DNA of 20,654 bases from Desulfocapsa sp. GTDB lineage: Bacteria > Desulfobacterota > Desulfobulbia > Desulfobulbales > Desulfocapsaceae. The stretch's first letter is position 1. The number at the start of each line of letters is the position of its first letter. The stretch spans positions 1-20,654 of the forward strand of contig DAOWDZ010000114.1 in NCBI GenBank assembly GCA_030638765.1, given 5' to 3'. Below, one piece after another: positions 7,073 through 17,594 of the stretch. The translations under genes and the position numbers were made by a program. The notes beneath the pieces were generated by a model. It had not been told where the DNA came from. It worked only from the letters and a program-made list of their open reading frames with translations, and searched no databases.

Positions 7073-7807
7073 ATGCGTCGATTCTTTATACAGCCTGACA
7101 CCAAAATTACTCCCGAAATTCTACTCTCAGAACAGGAATCCCACCACATCAGTAAAGTACTTCGACTGTCTGTAGATACCCCACTGCAACTCCTTGACGG
7201 CAAAGGAAATGTCCACGATGCGGTAATTATTTCCCTGGGAAAACAGTTGAAATTACAAATTTTATCGTCAATACATGTTCATCGTGATGAAGTTCCTTTA
7301 AGGGTGTGCCAGAGTATTCTCAAGGGTCAAAAAATGGAGCTACTGGTTCAAAAATGTACCGAACTCGGTATTTCTGAATTCACCCCTTTTTACAGTGAAC
7401 GCTGCCAGCTCAAAAAGACAGAACTATCCAAAATTTCAAAAAAATACGACAGATGGCAGCGAATCATAGAAGAAGCCTGCAAACAGTGTAATAATCCCAT
7501 TAAAATGCGATTGAATCCAATGGTTTCACTAAATGAAATGCTGATCCAGGAAAATAGAGCTGTTCAGAAAATTCTCTTCTGGGAAGAAGAACAACAGGAT
7601 AACTCCCTGCACTCCTGCTCTTTGCAAACGGATAAAGAGGGACTACAGTTAGTTTTTGGCCCAGAGGGTGGGTTTCCCGAACCTGAAGTGAAACTGGCCC
7701 AGAAAGCAGGTTTTCAAATTTTAAGCCTTGGTCCAAGGATACTCAAGGCGGAGACAGCAAATATTGCAGCTGTTTCAATTGTTCAACATTTACTTGGCAA
7801 TATGTAA
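7073..7807 (+). CDS. rsmE: 16S rRNA (uracil(1498)-N3)-methyltransferase
   Basis: Methylates N3 of U1498 in 16S rRNA using SAM. It is a SPOUT-fold (trefoil knot) enzyme with an N-terminal PUA-like domain. The protein opens with MRRFFIQPD and SEQESHHISKVLRL, the typical PUA-like start. QSILKGQKMELLVQKCTELG precedes the middle of the fold. The C-terminal knot carries LVFGPEGGFPEPE and LGPRILKAETA, the SAM-binding family signature, within the last 52 residues. An in-frame ATG at 7040 would add 11 residues, but family members begin at MRRFF, so the start at 7073 is preferred; neither has a good ribosome site. With this start the protein is 244 residues, the normal size. Confidence 0.93.
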   Translation: MRRFFIQPDTKITPEILLSEQESHHISKVLRLSVDTPLQLLDGKGNVHDAVIISLGKQLKLQILSSIHVHRDEVPLRVCQSILKGQKMELLVQKCTELGISEFTPFYSERCQLKKTELSKISKKYDRWQRIIEEACKQCNNPIKMRLNPMVSLNEMLIQENRAVQKILFWEEEQQDNSLHSCSLQTDKEGLQLVFGPEGGFPEPEVKLAQKAGFQILSLGPRILKAETANIAAVSIVQHLLGNM

Positions 7808-7845
7808 AGAGATAAAGGGTGCCTAAAGTGCTTTTGAACAGACAA

Positions 7846-8532
7846 CTATCCCTTATATCCAAAGTCCACCAGTAGGTCATCTCCCCTCGCACTACTCACG
7901 GCCAGTTTATCACAACGTTCATTCAACGGATTGCCAGCGTGTCCTTTTACCCAGTGAAAATTGATATTGAGCCCCTCTACTTCATCAAGCAGCATTGCCC
8001 ATAAATCTGAATTTATCGCTGGCTTTCCATCTGATTTCAACCAGCCATGCTTACGCCAGGACTTAGCCCACCCTTTACGTATTCCATTTACCACGTATTT
8101 TGAATCAGAAAAAAGAGCCACCGTTTCTAAACGTGTTGGAAGTGCCTTTATCCCCTTGATACAGGCCATAAGTTCCATTCTATTGTTTGTGGTAAGTGTA
8201 AAGCCGCCAAAAAGTTCATGTGATTCACCGTTAATAACGGTAACCACACCATAGCCACCGGGCCCGGGATTATTTATTGCACCGCCATCTGTATATATTT
8301 CAATTGAAGCACCAGAAGGTTCCGGTTGTTGATGAGTATATTTTCTCTCTTTCTTTTTTGTTTTTTGACCCCACTCAGGGTTCTTCATCCAGGCTTCAGC
8401 ATCAGATCGAGAAATAAATCCTTTATATTTGGCTCCAGCATAACCCTTCACCTGACTTTCAGCCTCTGGCCACGAAGTATAAATCCCCTGTTTTCTACCA
8501 TTAGCTACTGCGTAAAATTTTTTCTTAGCCAT
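7846..8532 (-). CDS. rnhA: Ribonuclease HI with N-terminal viroplasmin-like domain
   Basis: Cuts the RNA strand of RNA-DNA hybrids, for example in R-loops and primer remnants. Residues 1-50 (KFYAVANGRKQGIYTSW, then AKYKGF and DAEAW) are a caulimovirus viroplasmin-like hybrid-binding domain, as in eukaryotic RNase H1. A charged linker (about 52-75) follows, then the RNase H domain with YTDGGAINNPGPGG. The catalytic residues are Asp82, Glu120 (NNRMEL), Asp143 (FSDSKYV) and Asp208 (NERCDKLA), plus His198 in VKGHAG. At 228 residues it is complete. The ATG at 8532 begins exactly at the viroplasmin-like domain. It lies downstream of the terminator at 8547-8588 and is convergent with rsmE. This architecture is known in many bacteria, so it is not unusual. 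Confidence 0.95.
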   Translation of the reverse strand: MAKKKFYAVANGRKQGIYTSWPEAESQVKGYAGAKYKGFISRSDAEAWMKNPEWGQKTKKKERKYTHQQPEPSGASIEIYTDGGAINNPGPGGYGVVTVINGESHELFGGFTLTTNNRMELMACIKGIKALPTRLETVALFSDSKYVVNGIRKGWAKSWRKHGWLKSDGKPAINSDLWAMLLDEVEGLNINFHWVKGHAGNPLNERCDKLAVSSARGDDLLVDFGYKG

Positions 8533-8546
8533 TTCTGCTCATTCCC

Positions 8547-8588
8547 TAAAAACAAAAAAAACCGCCAAAGGACAAGCCTCTGACGGTT
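8547..8588 (-). terminator. Intrinsic terminator after the 39-residue membrane protein gene
   Basis: Read on the minus strand, AACCGTCAGAGG (8588-8577) pairs over its full 12 bases with CCTTTGGCGGTT (8571-8560), using two G-U pairs and a 5-nt loop. It is followed by eight T, a G and five more T. On the plus strand the G-U pairs become mismatches and no T-run follows, so it works for minus-strand transcription only. Confidence 0.85.
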
Positions 8589-8614
8589 CTATACATCTTT
8601 TACAAGGATTCTTT

Positions 8615-8734
8615 CTAGTTGATCATTCCAATTACAAAAAAACCTATAATAACAAATACAAAGAAAACTCCAACCTTTACACAAACCGAATGATCTTCTT
8701 CAGGTTTGTCGTGCCCATGTCCATGATCGCTCAT
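8615..8734 (-). CDS. Small His-rich single-pass membrane protein (39 aa)
   Basis: ATG at 8734 is preceded by AAGGAGG at ideal spacing, one of the best ribosome sites in the window. The stop is a TAG at 8617-8615, with a strong terminator 26 nt further. The product starts MSDHGHGHDKPEEDHS, carrying four His in the first 15 residues among acidic residues, with one Cys at about 18. It then has one hydrophobic segment (about 19-38, VKVGVFFVFVIIGFFVIGMI). A His-rich soluble tail on one transmembrane helix suggests metal binding or a small subunit of a membrane complex; both are guesses. It lies 130 nt downstream of the DUF1641 gene on the same strand and may be co-transcribed with the sqr-like genes. 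I recognise no family. Confidence 0.75.
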   Translation of the reverse strand: MSDHGHGHDKPEEDHSVCVKVGVFFVFVIIGFFVIGMIN

Positions 8735-8864
8735 ATTCTCTCCTCCTTAGATAGAAAAATCTAATTCCACAATTTGAACATATGAACAATTTTAAAACAC
8801 TTTGTCGATCTCTTTATCGTATTTGTTTTAAATAAAACTTTACTTTATCCTGAATATTTCTCAG

Positions 8865-9617
8865 TTAAGCAGCTTTTTTTGATCCACAGGAAGTACCAAC
8901 CGGTTCACTTTTCAAAGCACCCATTACGGTGGAAAGCTCAACGAGAACTCCCAGACCCTCTTGAACCTCAGGGCGCTTCAGCGCTGCCATCATACCAAAA
9001 ACACCACGTATAGGTTCAACCTGCTCAAAATTAACATCTTTCATCTTAGAGCCGACCCGTTCTGTGATACCGAGTACCTGCTCAAATGCGTCAAAAATAC
9101 CACTCTGTTTCAGGCACTCCAGACGCTCAACCACATCATTAAAAGCAAGTTTGGAAAGACCGCCTGCATCTTTTTTCATCTCCATGAGAGAACCGAGCAT
9201 TTTCAACCCATCTGCCATGTTCCCCATGTTTGTAATAAACTGTTTAAGGAGTTCCTGAAGATTTTCAGGCTCAAAACCCTGTAACGTGCTTTGTAACTGT
9301 ACCACAAGCTCTTTGAATATATCCTTTGACAGGGGTTCAAAATCCTTCTTGAACTCCATAAACTTGTTTAACGTGTTTAATGCTTCTGATATATTTTGGC
9401 TGGAAACCAATGTTTTTCCCACCATCTCCCCAACATCTTCAAGATCAAATCTACGATCAAGTCCGCTTAAGTTTCCAATAGCACTAATCACCATATCATT
9501 GATCAGTGGCTCCATTTCTTTTTTTAACTCAACATATGGCCTGATAGCCTGTTTTGCCTCCCGAACCTCGAGAGTAAGCTCATCGAGTCTGGCAAGGATC
9601 TTTTCTTCATTTGTCAT
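8865..9617 (-). CDS. DUF1641-type protein, partner of the SQR-like flavoprotein
   Basis: A 250-residue, mostly helical protein of the DUF1641 kind, a family often encoded next to sulfide:quinone oxidoreductases. Its biochemical function is not known to me. Three tandem repeats of exactly 58 residues are visible, starting at 29 (VELKKEMEPL), 87 (MEFKKDFEPL) and 145 (MEMKKDAGGL). The family-typical C-terminal part follows (RGVFGMMAALKRPEVQEGLGV). The tail is GTSCGSKKAA. No membrane segment or signal peptide is seen. The ATG at 9617 is chosen over an upstream in-frame ATG at 9686 because GGGAGGG lies just before it and because it leaves a 10-nt gap after the flavoprotein stop instead of an overlap. 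It probably forms an operon with that gene. Confidence 0.82.
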   Translation of the reverse strand: MTNEEKILARLDELTLEVREAKQAIRPYVELKKEMEPLINDMVISAIGNLSGLDRRFDLEDVGEMVGKTLVSSQNISEALNTLNKFMEFKKDFEPLSKDIFKELVVQLQSTLQGFEPENLQELLKQFITNMGNMADGLKMLGSLMEMKKDAGGLSKLAFNDVVERLECLKQSGIFDAFEQVLGITERVGSKMKDVNFEQVEPIRGVFGMMAALKRPEVQEGLGVLVELSTVMGALKSEPVGTSCGSKKAA

Positions 9618-9627
9618 AATCCCTCCC

Positions 9628-10857
9628 TTAATCCTGTACTTTACCAGCAAGTGACATTTGAGCTTCAAGGGGCATTTCTTCTCCACTTACCAGTTTGTTC
9701 CAGTAAACCCACTTGAACATCATCTTCCCCCAGTGATTCGCTTTGGACTCACCCAAAAGTGAAAATGGCCCAAGACCTGGAAGTGGAAATTTCCCTGGAA
9801 GGGGCTCATAGTCGTAGTTGAAATCAATAAGAGCTGCTTTATCAAAACCCGTTTCAATAAAACAGTTTGCATGACCATCAAAATCCGCTTTGAGATCTTC
9901 GCCGTGAATCTCACGAATGAAGTTCTCCACCATAACTTCAGCCGAAAAATGTGCTACAGAACCAGCCTTTGACGTGGGCAGTGTTGTGGTATCACCGAGC
10001 ACAAACATATTATCATGATTCTCAGCTTTCAAAGTGTGATTGTTGGTTTTCACGTAACCAATTTCATCCATGGCCACACCTGACTTTACAAGTACTCGTG
10101 CTCCAACGTTTGGTGGTATTGAGACAAGGAGATCAAATTCTATCTCGTCACCTGCTGCAGATATGATTTTTTTATTTGTGCAATCAACCTCAGCCAAATC
10201 ATAACTTGCAGTAATATTGATGTTCTTCTGCTCTATAAGTTGAGAGAAAAACGCACTGGCTTTTGGTTTTGTAAATGCACCAGGAAGAGGAGTAACAAGT
10301 CGGATATCAATATCATCTCGATACCCTCGTTCAGTAAAATACGCATCAGCAAGATAGACAAATTCAAGCGGTGCAACAGGACACTTAAAAGGGAATTCTG
10401 CAATATTGAGAACAAGTTTTCCGGATTTAAATTCACGAAGAGCTTTACTTAAATTAACAGCGCCTTCAAGAGTATAAAAATCAAAGGCACTCTTCTGCCA
10501 ACCCTCCATCAAACCAGGAATTTCTTCAGGAGCAAGCGACACACCTGTACAAACAATTATCTTATCATATTCGTAACTTCCCGCTGTTGTCTCAACAACC
10601 TGTTTTTCAGTATCAATTCCAACAATTTCATCAATAACAAAATTAACGCCACGAGCTATAAACTCGCTACGACTGCGTACGATATCTTCAGCCTTATAAA
10701 TACCAAATGGAATAAACAGTAATCCCGGCTGGTACACATGCTGATCATCCTTATCGATTATTGTTATTGACCATTCAGCCTTATCAAGTTTTTTTCGAAG
10801 CTTATTTGCCACCATTGTTCCTGCACAGCCTGCTCCAAGAATTACTAGCTTTTTCAC
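9628..10857 (-). CDS. Sulfide:quinone oxidoreductase-like FAD-dependent oxidoreductase
   Basis: A 409-residue flavoprotein of the SQR/flavocytochrome c sulfide dehydrogenase group, expected to oxidise sulfide (or a related sulfur compound) and reduce quinone at the inner face of the membrane. LVILGAGCAGTMVANKL (4-20) is the FAD Rossmann motif. YEYDKIIVCTG (95-105) is the second nucleotide strand. NMFVLGDTTTLPTSKAGSVA (283-302) is the flavin-binding GD motif with the conserved Lys. Cys159 (FKCPVAP) and Cys332 (NCFIETG) stand where SQRs carry their redox cysteine pair; the third family cysteine is not evident, though Cys11 and Cys103 exist. The C-terminal hydrophobic/aromatic part (MMFKWVYWNKLV) may touch the membrane. 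The start is GTG at 10857, with GGAGGT about 5 nt upstream. NADH dehydrogenase-like or persulfide activity cannot be excluded by reading alone. Confidence 0.82.
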   Translation of the reverse strand: MKKLVILGAGCAGTMVANKLRKKLDKAEWSITIIDKDDQHVYQPGLLFIPFGIYKAEDIVRSRSEFIARGVNFVIDEIVGIDTEKQVVETTAGSYEYDKIIVCTGVSLAPEEIPGLMEGWQKSAFDFYTLEGAVNLSKALREFKSGKLVLNIAEFPFKCPVAPLEFVYLADAYFTERGYRDDIDIRLVTPLPGAFTKPKASAFFSQLIEQKNINITASYDLAEVDCTNKKIISAAGDEIEFDLLVSIPPNVGARVLVKSGVAMDEIGYVKTNNHTLKAENHDNMFVLGDTTTLPTSKAGSVAHFSAEVMVENFIREIHGEDLKADFDGHANCFIETGFDKAALIDFNYDYEPLPGKFPLPGLGPFSLLGESKANHWGKMMFKWVYWNKLVSGEEMPLEAQMSLAGKVQD

Positions 10858-10995
10858 ACTCCACCTCCATGAAAAAAAGTTTTTCTAATCAGCCTTTTCA
10901 TCTGAAAAAGCCAGCTTTAAATACAGTTGTCAATTCACCGATAAATTTTTATTATTTTTTAAAATATAATATTAATTATTATTATGTTATGACTA

Positions 10996-11023
10996 CCTAT
11001 ACCACAAAGTAACAGGCGGTCAA
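10996..11023 (-). promoter_or_regulatory. Candidate promoter of the sqr-like operon
   Basis: On the minus strand, TTGACC (11023-11018), a 16-nt spacer and TATAGG (11001-10996). The transcript would carry a leader of about 130 nt, including a short U/A-rich hairpin near 10888-10909. One arm of the 12-bp inverted repeat lies inside the spacer and reaches the -10 box, so a bound repressor would block this promoter. Confidence 0.4.
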
Positions 11024-11045
11024 GTTTAAAATCTACTTTGTGGTA
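11000..11045. repeat. 12-bp inverted repeat between the sqr-like gene and the small-protein pair
   Basis: TACCACAAAGTA (11000-11011) and its exact reverse complement TACTTTGTGGTA (11034-11045) are separated by 22 bp. Their centres are 34 bp apart, about three helical turns, which suits two regulator dimers or a loop on one DNA face. It is not followed by a T-run on either strand, so a terminator is unlikely. Confidence 0.75.
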
Positions 11046-11047
11046 GT

Positions 11048-11064
11048 TTTAGTTAATAACTAAA
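11048..11064. repeat. 17-bp palindrome upstream of the small-protein pair
   Basis: TTTAGTTAATAACTAAA is a perfect palindrome around one central base, 3 bp from the end of the 12-bp inverted repeat and about 30 bp before the first small gene. It could be an operator, or a promoter element by chance in AT-rich DNA. Confidence 0.6.
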
Positions 11065-11092
11065 TACTTTCAATCCTTGGAGAATTAAAAAT

Positions 11093-11290
11093 ATGCCTCA
11101 TGCTTTTTCAGTTGAAATACACAACTATATTACTGATAAAATCCAGCTAATGGAGGGTGAAAAAATAAAGGCAGTACAAGAAAATAATAGAAAAGAGCGA
11201 CTCTATTGTGAAGGGCAGTTGTTTGAATTGTTTGCCATGAGAAAATACCTCACAACAAATATTGATCTTAAAAATCAAAGCTATTTTTAA
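11093..11290 (+). CDS. Small conserved-looking protein of unknown function (65 aa), first of a tandem pair
   Basis: A 65-residue soluble, charged, mostly helical protein without signal peptide or membrane segment. It resembles the next protein: an N-terminal helix (VEIHNYITDKIQ), a charged middle, then YCEGQLFELFAMRKYLTTNIDLK, where G-Q-x-x-x-L and the spacing to Y/F-L match the neighbour. This suggests duplication of one small helical-hairpin family. The ATG at 11093 is preceded by GGAG with 10 nt spacing. It is the first gene of a plus-strand pair divergent from the sqr-like gene, behind two palindromic elements. I have an impression that similar short proteins occur in sulfate-reducing bacteria but cannot name a family. 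Confidence 0.7.
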   Translation: MPHAFSVEIHNYITDKIQLMEGEKIKAVQENNRKERLYCEGQLFELFAMRKYLTTNIDLKNQSYF

Positions 11291-11298
11291 ATACTAAA

Positions 11299-11499
11299 AT
11301 GTCACATACATATCTTATAGATTTATATGATTTAACCAAAAAGCGTTTACAGCATGTCTACTCTCAAAAAACGCGTAACGAAAATGATGGAGCTTATCTG
11401 AATGGACAAATCGATGCCCTTAAAGAGTTTAAAAGTTTTCTTGCTCTCCACTATGATTGCAAACTTCCACGACGTCTCAGGGGAAAATATTCGGATTAA
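11299..11499 (+). CDS. Small protein of unknown function (66 aa), second of a tandem pair
   Basis: 66 residues. LIDLYDLTKKRLQHVYSQK forms the first helix; YLNGQIDALKEFKSFLALHY is the second and lines up with the GQ-containing helix of the preceding protein. About five residues fewer separate the helices. The C-terminus, KLPRRLRGKYSD, is basic and absent from the first copy, so a nucleic-acid contact is conceivable. It starts 8 nt after the preceding stop, has no clear ribosome site and is probably translated by coupling. It ends 18 nt from the convergent gpsA. Confidence 0.68.
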   Translation: MSHTYLIDLYDLTKKRLQHVYSQKTRNENDGAYLNGQIDALKEFKSFLALHYDCKLPRRLRGKYSD

Positions 11500-11517
11500 T
11501 TATTAGGTGGGTTTTGA

Positions 11518-12540
11518 TTACTCTACTTTTAACTCCCTGGTCAGTAAGTCAGAAACAGCAGTTGAGCATTTTTTTTCTTTGTAAAGTATTTGATAAACTT
11601 GCTCCAGGATTGGCATATCAACTTCCATTTCAGAAACAAGATCATGTACGGATTGGGTGGTTTTTACTCCTTCTGCCACCATTTCCATCTCATTAAGAAT
11701 TTCTGGAAGCTTTTTTCCTTCTCCAAGTTTCAAACCAACAGTACGATTTCGACTGAGATCACCTGTACATGTGAGAACCAGATCACCTATTCCTGAAAGC
11801 CCTGCAAATGTTGCCGGGTCAGCGCCCATGGCAACACCCATTCTCGTTATTTCAGCAAGACCTCGTGTAATCAATGCCGCTCTGCTATTCAGACCGTAAC
11901 CGAGTCCGTCACTTATTCCAGCTGCTATGGCTACAATATTTTTAAGTGCGGCACTTATTTCAAGACCTATCATATCCTGAGCTGCATAGACACGAAAACG
12001 CTCACTCACAAAAACATTTTGAAGATACTGCGCTTTATTAAGATCATCACAACCAATTGTGACCAGTGTTGGTAAGCCTTGGGCGACTTCTTTTGCAAAC
12101 GAAGGTCCTGAGAGAACTGAAAGGGTTAAATTTTTGGAAGTAAGAGCACTTCCAAGAGAATTTTTCATAACCTGGGTCATGGTCATAAGACTGCTGTTTT
12201 CCATCCCCTTTACAGCAGAGACGATACTTGCACCCGTTTTTAAATAGGGTATAAGTTTCTCAAAAACAACACGATAACCATGAGAAGGGACAACCATACA
12301 AACTACATCTGCCCCCGTTGCTGCTTCTTTTAAATCTTCCTCTATTGCCAGAGATTCCGGAAACAAATACCCTGGGAGATACTTTTTGTTTTCCCGATCC
12401 TTCAATAAAGCTTCTACATGTTCTTCATTGTGACCCCAGAGTACCGTCTGTAATCCCTTAGCAGCCAAAACTCCGGCAATGGCAGTTCCCCAGGAACCTG
12501 CACCTATAACTGCAACTTTATTTACTTCGCGGTTATTCAT
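11518..12540 (-). CDS. gpsA: Glycerol-3-phosphate dehydrogenase [NAD(P)+]
   Basis: Reduces dihydroxyacetone phosphate to sn-glycerol 3-phosphate, the backbone for phospholipids; cytoplasmic. The nucleotide-binding motif is [10 protein letters not shown] (11-20). Lys111 (SAVKGME) and Lys200 ([12 protein letters not shown]) are the conserved active-site lysines. [16 protein letters not shown] (143-158) and [20 protein letters not shown] (247-266) are family signatures. The 340-residue length is normal. Its start overlaps the end of gyrA by 8 nt (ATGAATAA), so translation is probably coupled to gyrA and the gene is likely part of a dnaN-gyrB-gyrA-gpsA unit. Confidence 0.96.
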   Translation of the reverse strand: MNNREVNKVAVIGAGSWGTAIAGVLAAKGLQTVLWGHNEEHVEALLKDRENKKYLPGYLFPESLAIEEDLKEAATGADVVCMVVPSHGYRVVFEKLIPYLKTGASIVSAVKGMENSSLMTMTQVMKNSLGSALTSKNLTLSVLSGPSFAKEVAQGLPTLVTIGCDDLNKAQYLQNVFVSERFRVYAAQDMIGLEISAALKNIVAIAAGISDGLGYGLNSRAALITRGLAEITRMGVAMGADPATFAGLSGIGDLVLTCTGDLSRNRTVGLKLGEGKKLPEILNEMEMVAEGVKTTQSVHDLVSEMEVDMPILEQVYQILYKEKKCSTAVSDLLTRELKVE

Positions 12541-15028
12541 CTCTACTCTGTTCTACTTCTTGCCCTTCCTCGGTGTCGTCATCAGAATCATCTTCAGGTT
12601 CCACAAGATCCATCGCTACCACACGTTCCTTGTTGGCAAGATTGATAAGACCAACCCCCTGAGTAGTACGACCAATTACTCTTACATTACCCATGGGCAT
12701 TCTTATCATTTTACCAGAATCAGCAATCAACATAACCTCGGAATCATCATCAACCTGCATAGCACCAACTACAGCACCATTTCGCTCGCTTGCCTTAATG
12801 GCCATAATACCTAAGCCACCACGACGTTGTATGCGGTAATCAGTAACAGGACTTCTCTTTCCATAGCCATTTTCAGTAACTGTCAAAATAGAGGAGTCAG
12901 AATCAATAACAATTGATCCAACGACAAAATCGTTTTCCTTTAAACGAATACCTCTAACTCCTGCAGCTGTTCTTCCCATGGTACGAACATCATCTTCATG
13001 GAAATGAATAGATGCACCATTTTTTGAAAGAAGAAATATGGTATCATCACCAGTAAGAATATGAGCTGAGATAATCTCATCACCCTCATTAATAGTAAGA
13101 GCCTTCTTACCACGCTTCAGTGGCTTAACAAATTCTTGTAAACTTGTCTTTTTCACCCTTCCAAGACGGGTAACCATAAGGATGGTTTTATTACTCTTTT
13201 CATTTTGAAGATCAACAACTGGTAAAATTGCTGCAACTTTTTCATCTTCTGCAAGGTTAAGAAGATTAACTACCGCTTTACCTCTTGCTGTACGTCCGGC
13301 AAGTGGCAACTGGTAAACCTTACGCCAGAATATTTTTCCCAGATTTGTGAAAAAGAGAAAGGTGTCATGGGTAGATGCTACATAAAGATTAGAAACAAAA
13401 TCCTCTTCAACGTTTTTAACACCAAAAACACCCTTACCACCACGTTTCTGTGATCTATAGATGCTTACAGGATTACGTTTTATATATCCGGTATGAGTCA
13501 CGGTTACTGCCATATCTTCCTGAGTTATCATATCCTCTGGGAGTATTTCATCAACGGCATCTATAATTTCAGTTCGTCTTTCATCACCATAAGTATCTTT
13601 AATTTCGGTAAATTCATCACGGATTATCTTCATAACCAGCGCTTCATCACCAAGAATTCCTCTAAGCCTAACAATTTCCGCCACTATTTCTTCATAATCA
13701 CGGACAATTTTATCACGCTCAAGACCGGTAAGACGTTGCAAACGCATATCAAGAATTGATTGCGCCTGAATTTCAGAGAGATCAAATCGACTAATTAACT
13801 CGGCTTTCGCAGCGGCTGGATTTATTGATGCTTTAATGAGTTCCACAACTTCATCAAGATTAGTAATGGCTATTTTTAAGCCTTCCAGAAGGTGGGCCTT
13901 TTCTTCAGCCTTTCGCAGTTCAAAAGCAGTACGGCGATAAACAACAACCTTACGATGAAGAATGAAGTACTCAAGTATTTGTTTTAAATTGAGAACTTCT
14001 GGTTTATTGTTAACAATTGCAAGAAAAATTATTCCAAAAGATCGTTGTAATGGCGTCATCTTGTAAAGTTGATTTATAACCACTTCCGCAATTTCATCTT
14101 TCTTCAACTCAATAACTATACGTTCACCATGTCTATCCGATTCATCACGAACCTCAGATATGGCGTTAATCCTCTTCTCTTTTACAAGAAGTGCTATTTT
14201 TGTAACCAGTGTCGCTTTATTTTGTTGATAAGGTATTTCGGTTACAATTATTGCTTCTCGTTTACTTCCCTTTATATTTTCAACATGGGTTCTTGAACGC
14301 ATAAGAACACTGCCACGTCCAGTTTCATACGCTTCGCGAATTCCTGCACGACCGCATATGAAAGCACCCTTTGGAAAATCAGGGCCGGTAATAATATTAA
14401 TCAGTTCGTGAACTGTTATATTGGAGTTATCTATCATGGCTATTAAGCCATTCATTACTTCAGTGAGATTGTGTGGCGGTATGTTTGTCGCCATTCCAAC
14501 GGCAATACCAGATGATCCATTTACCAGTAGATTAGGGATCTTACTGGGCATAACCAATGGTTCGGTCAAAGAGTTATCGTAGTTTGGACCAAAATCAACC
14601 GTATCTTTTTCAAGATCTCCTACGATATCTCTATCAATTTTCGTCATTCGTGCTTCTGTATAACGCATGGCAGCAGGTGAATCACCATCCATTGAACCAA
14701 AGTTACCCTGACCATCAACAAGAGGATACCGCATTGAAAAATTCTGAGCCATACGAACAATGGTATCATAGGCAGCTGTATCACCATGAGGGTGATATTT
14801 ACCAATAACATCACCGACAATACGTGCTGATTTTACATAAGGTCTATTAAAAAATACAGAAAGTTCACGCATTGCAAAAAGTGCTCTTCGATGAACGGGT
14901 TTTAAGCCGTCACGAACATCCGGCAAGGCTCTACCTATGATGACACTCATTGCATAATCAAGATAGGATTTTCGCATCTCCTTTTCTATAGAGATCGTTG
15001 GGTGTATTTCTTGTTCTTCAGTCGTCAT
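12533..15028 (-). CDS. gyrA: DNA gyrase subunit A
   Basis: The breakage-reunion subunit of gyrase, which introduces negative supercoils. The N-terminal domain shows [13 protein letters not shown] (37-48) and the quinolone-resistance region [11 protein letters not shown] (79-89). The catalytic Tyr123 is in AMRYTEAR. The residue equal to E. coli Ser83 is Thr84; the Asp87 equivalent is kept as Asp88. The C-terminal beta-pinwheel carries a GyrA box, QKRGGKG (527-533), which argues for gyrase rather than topoisomerase IV. A second QRRGGLG lies at 734. The protein ends in a very acidic tail ([17 protein letters not shown]). The 831-residue length is typical. It lies 61 nt downstream of gyrB. Confidence 0.97.
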   Translation of the reverse strand: MTTEEQEIHPTISIEKEMRKSYLDYAMSVIIGRALPDVRDGLKPVHRRALFAMRELSVFFNRPYVKSARIVGDVIGKYHPHGDTAAYDTIVRMAQNFSMRYPLVDGQGNFGSMDGDSPAAMRYTEARMTKIDRDIVGDLEKDTVDFGPNYDNSLTEPLVMPSKIPNLLVNGSSGIAVGMATNIPPHNLTEVMNGLIAMIDNSNITVHELINIITGPDFPKGAFICGRAGIREAYETGRGSVLMRSRTHVENIKGSKREAIIVTEIPYQQNKATLVTKIALLVKEKRINAISEVRDESDRHGERIVIELKKDEIAEVVINQLYKMTPLQRSFGIIFLAIVNNKPEVLNLKQILEYFILHRKVVVYRRTAFELRKAEEKAHLLEGLKIAITNLDEVVELIKASINPAAAKAELISRFDLSEIQAQSILDMRLQRLTGLERDKIVRDYEEIVAEIVRLRGILGDEALVMKIIRDEFTEIKDTYGDERRTEIIDAVDEILPEDMITQEDMAVTVTHTGYIKRNPVSIYRSQKRGGKGVFGVKNVEEDFVSNLYVASTHDTFLFFTNLGKIFWRKVYQLPLAGRTARGKAVVNLLNLAEDEKVAAILPVVDLQNEKSNKTILMVTRLGRVKKTSLQEFVKPLKRGKKALTINEGDEIISAHILTGDDTIFLLSKNGASIHFHEDDVRTMGRTAAGVRGIRLKENDFVVGSIVIDSDSSILTVTENGYGKRSPVTDYRIQRRGGLGIMAIKASERNGAVVGAMQVDDDSEVMLIADSGKMIRMPMGNVRVIGRTTQGVGLINLANKERVVAMDLVEPEDDSDDDTEEGQEVEQSRDE

Positions 15029-15089
15029 ATAAATTCCAAATATTTTACAACATTATGCTACATCGCATCTGCCATGTGCTTTATAAATA

Positions 15090-17540
<2,451 letters not shown>

Positions 17541-17594
17541 TCAAATTTTTTATGAAAAAGATAATATAAATATTTAATATATAAAACTTTATTA

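Noticed and set aside
9618..9686. Upstream ATG for the DUF1641 gene
   Set aside because: It would overlap the end of the SQR-like gene; the ATG at 9617 has a strong ribosome site and the usual 10-nt operon spacing.
11000..11064. Possible CRISPR or insertion-sequence ends in the inverted repeats
   Set aside because: Only two inverted arms, no regular direct repeats or spacers, no transposase and no target duplication.
13493..14808. Plus-strand open frames antisense to gyrA
   Set aside because: Shadows of a complete, well-conserved gyrA; compositions are biased and no motifs appear.
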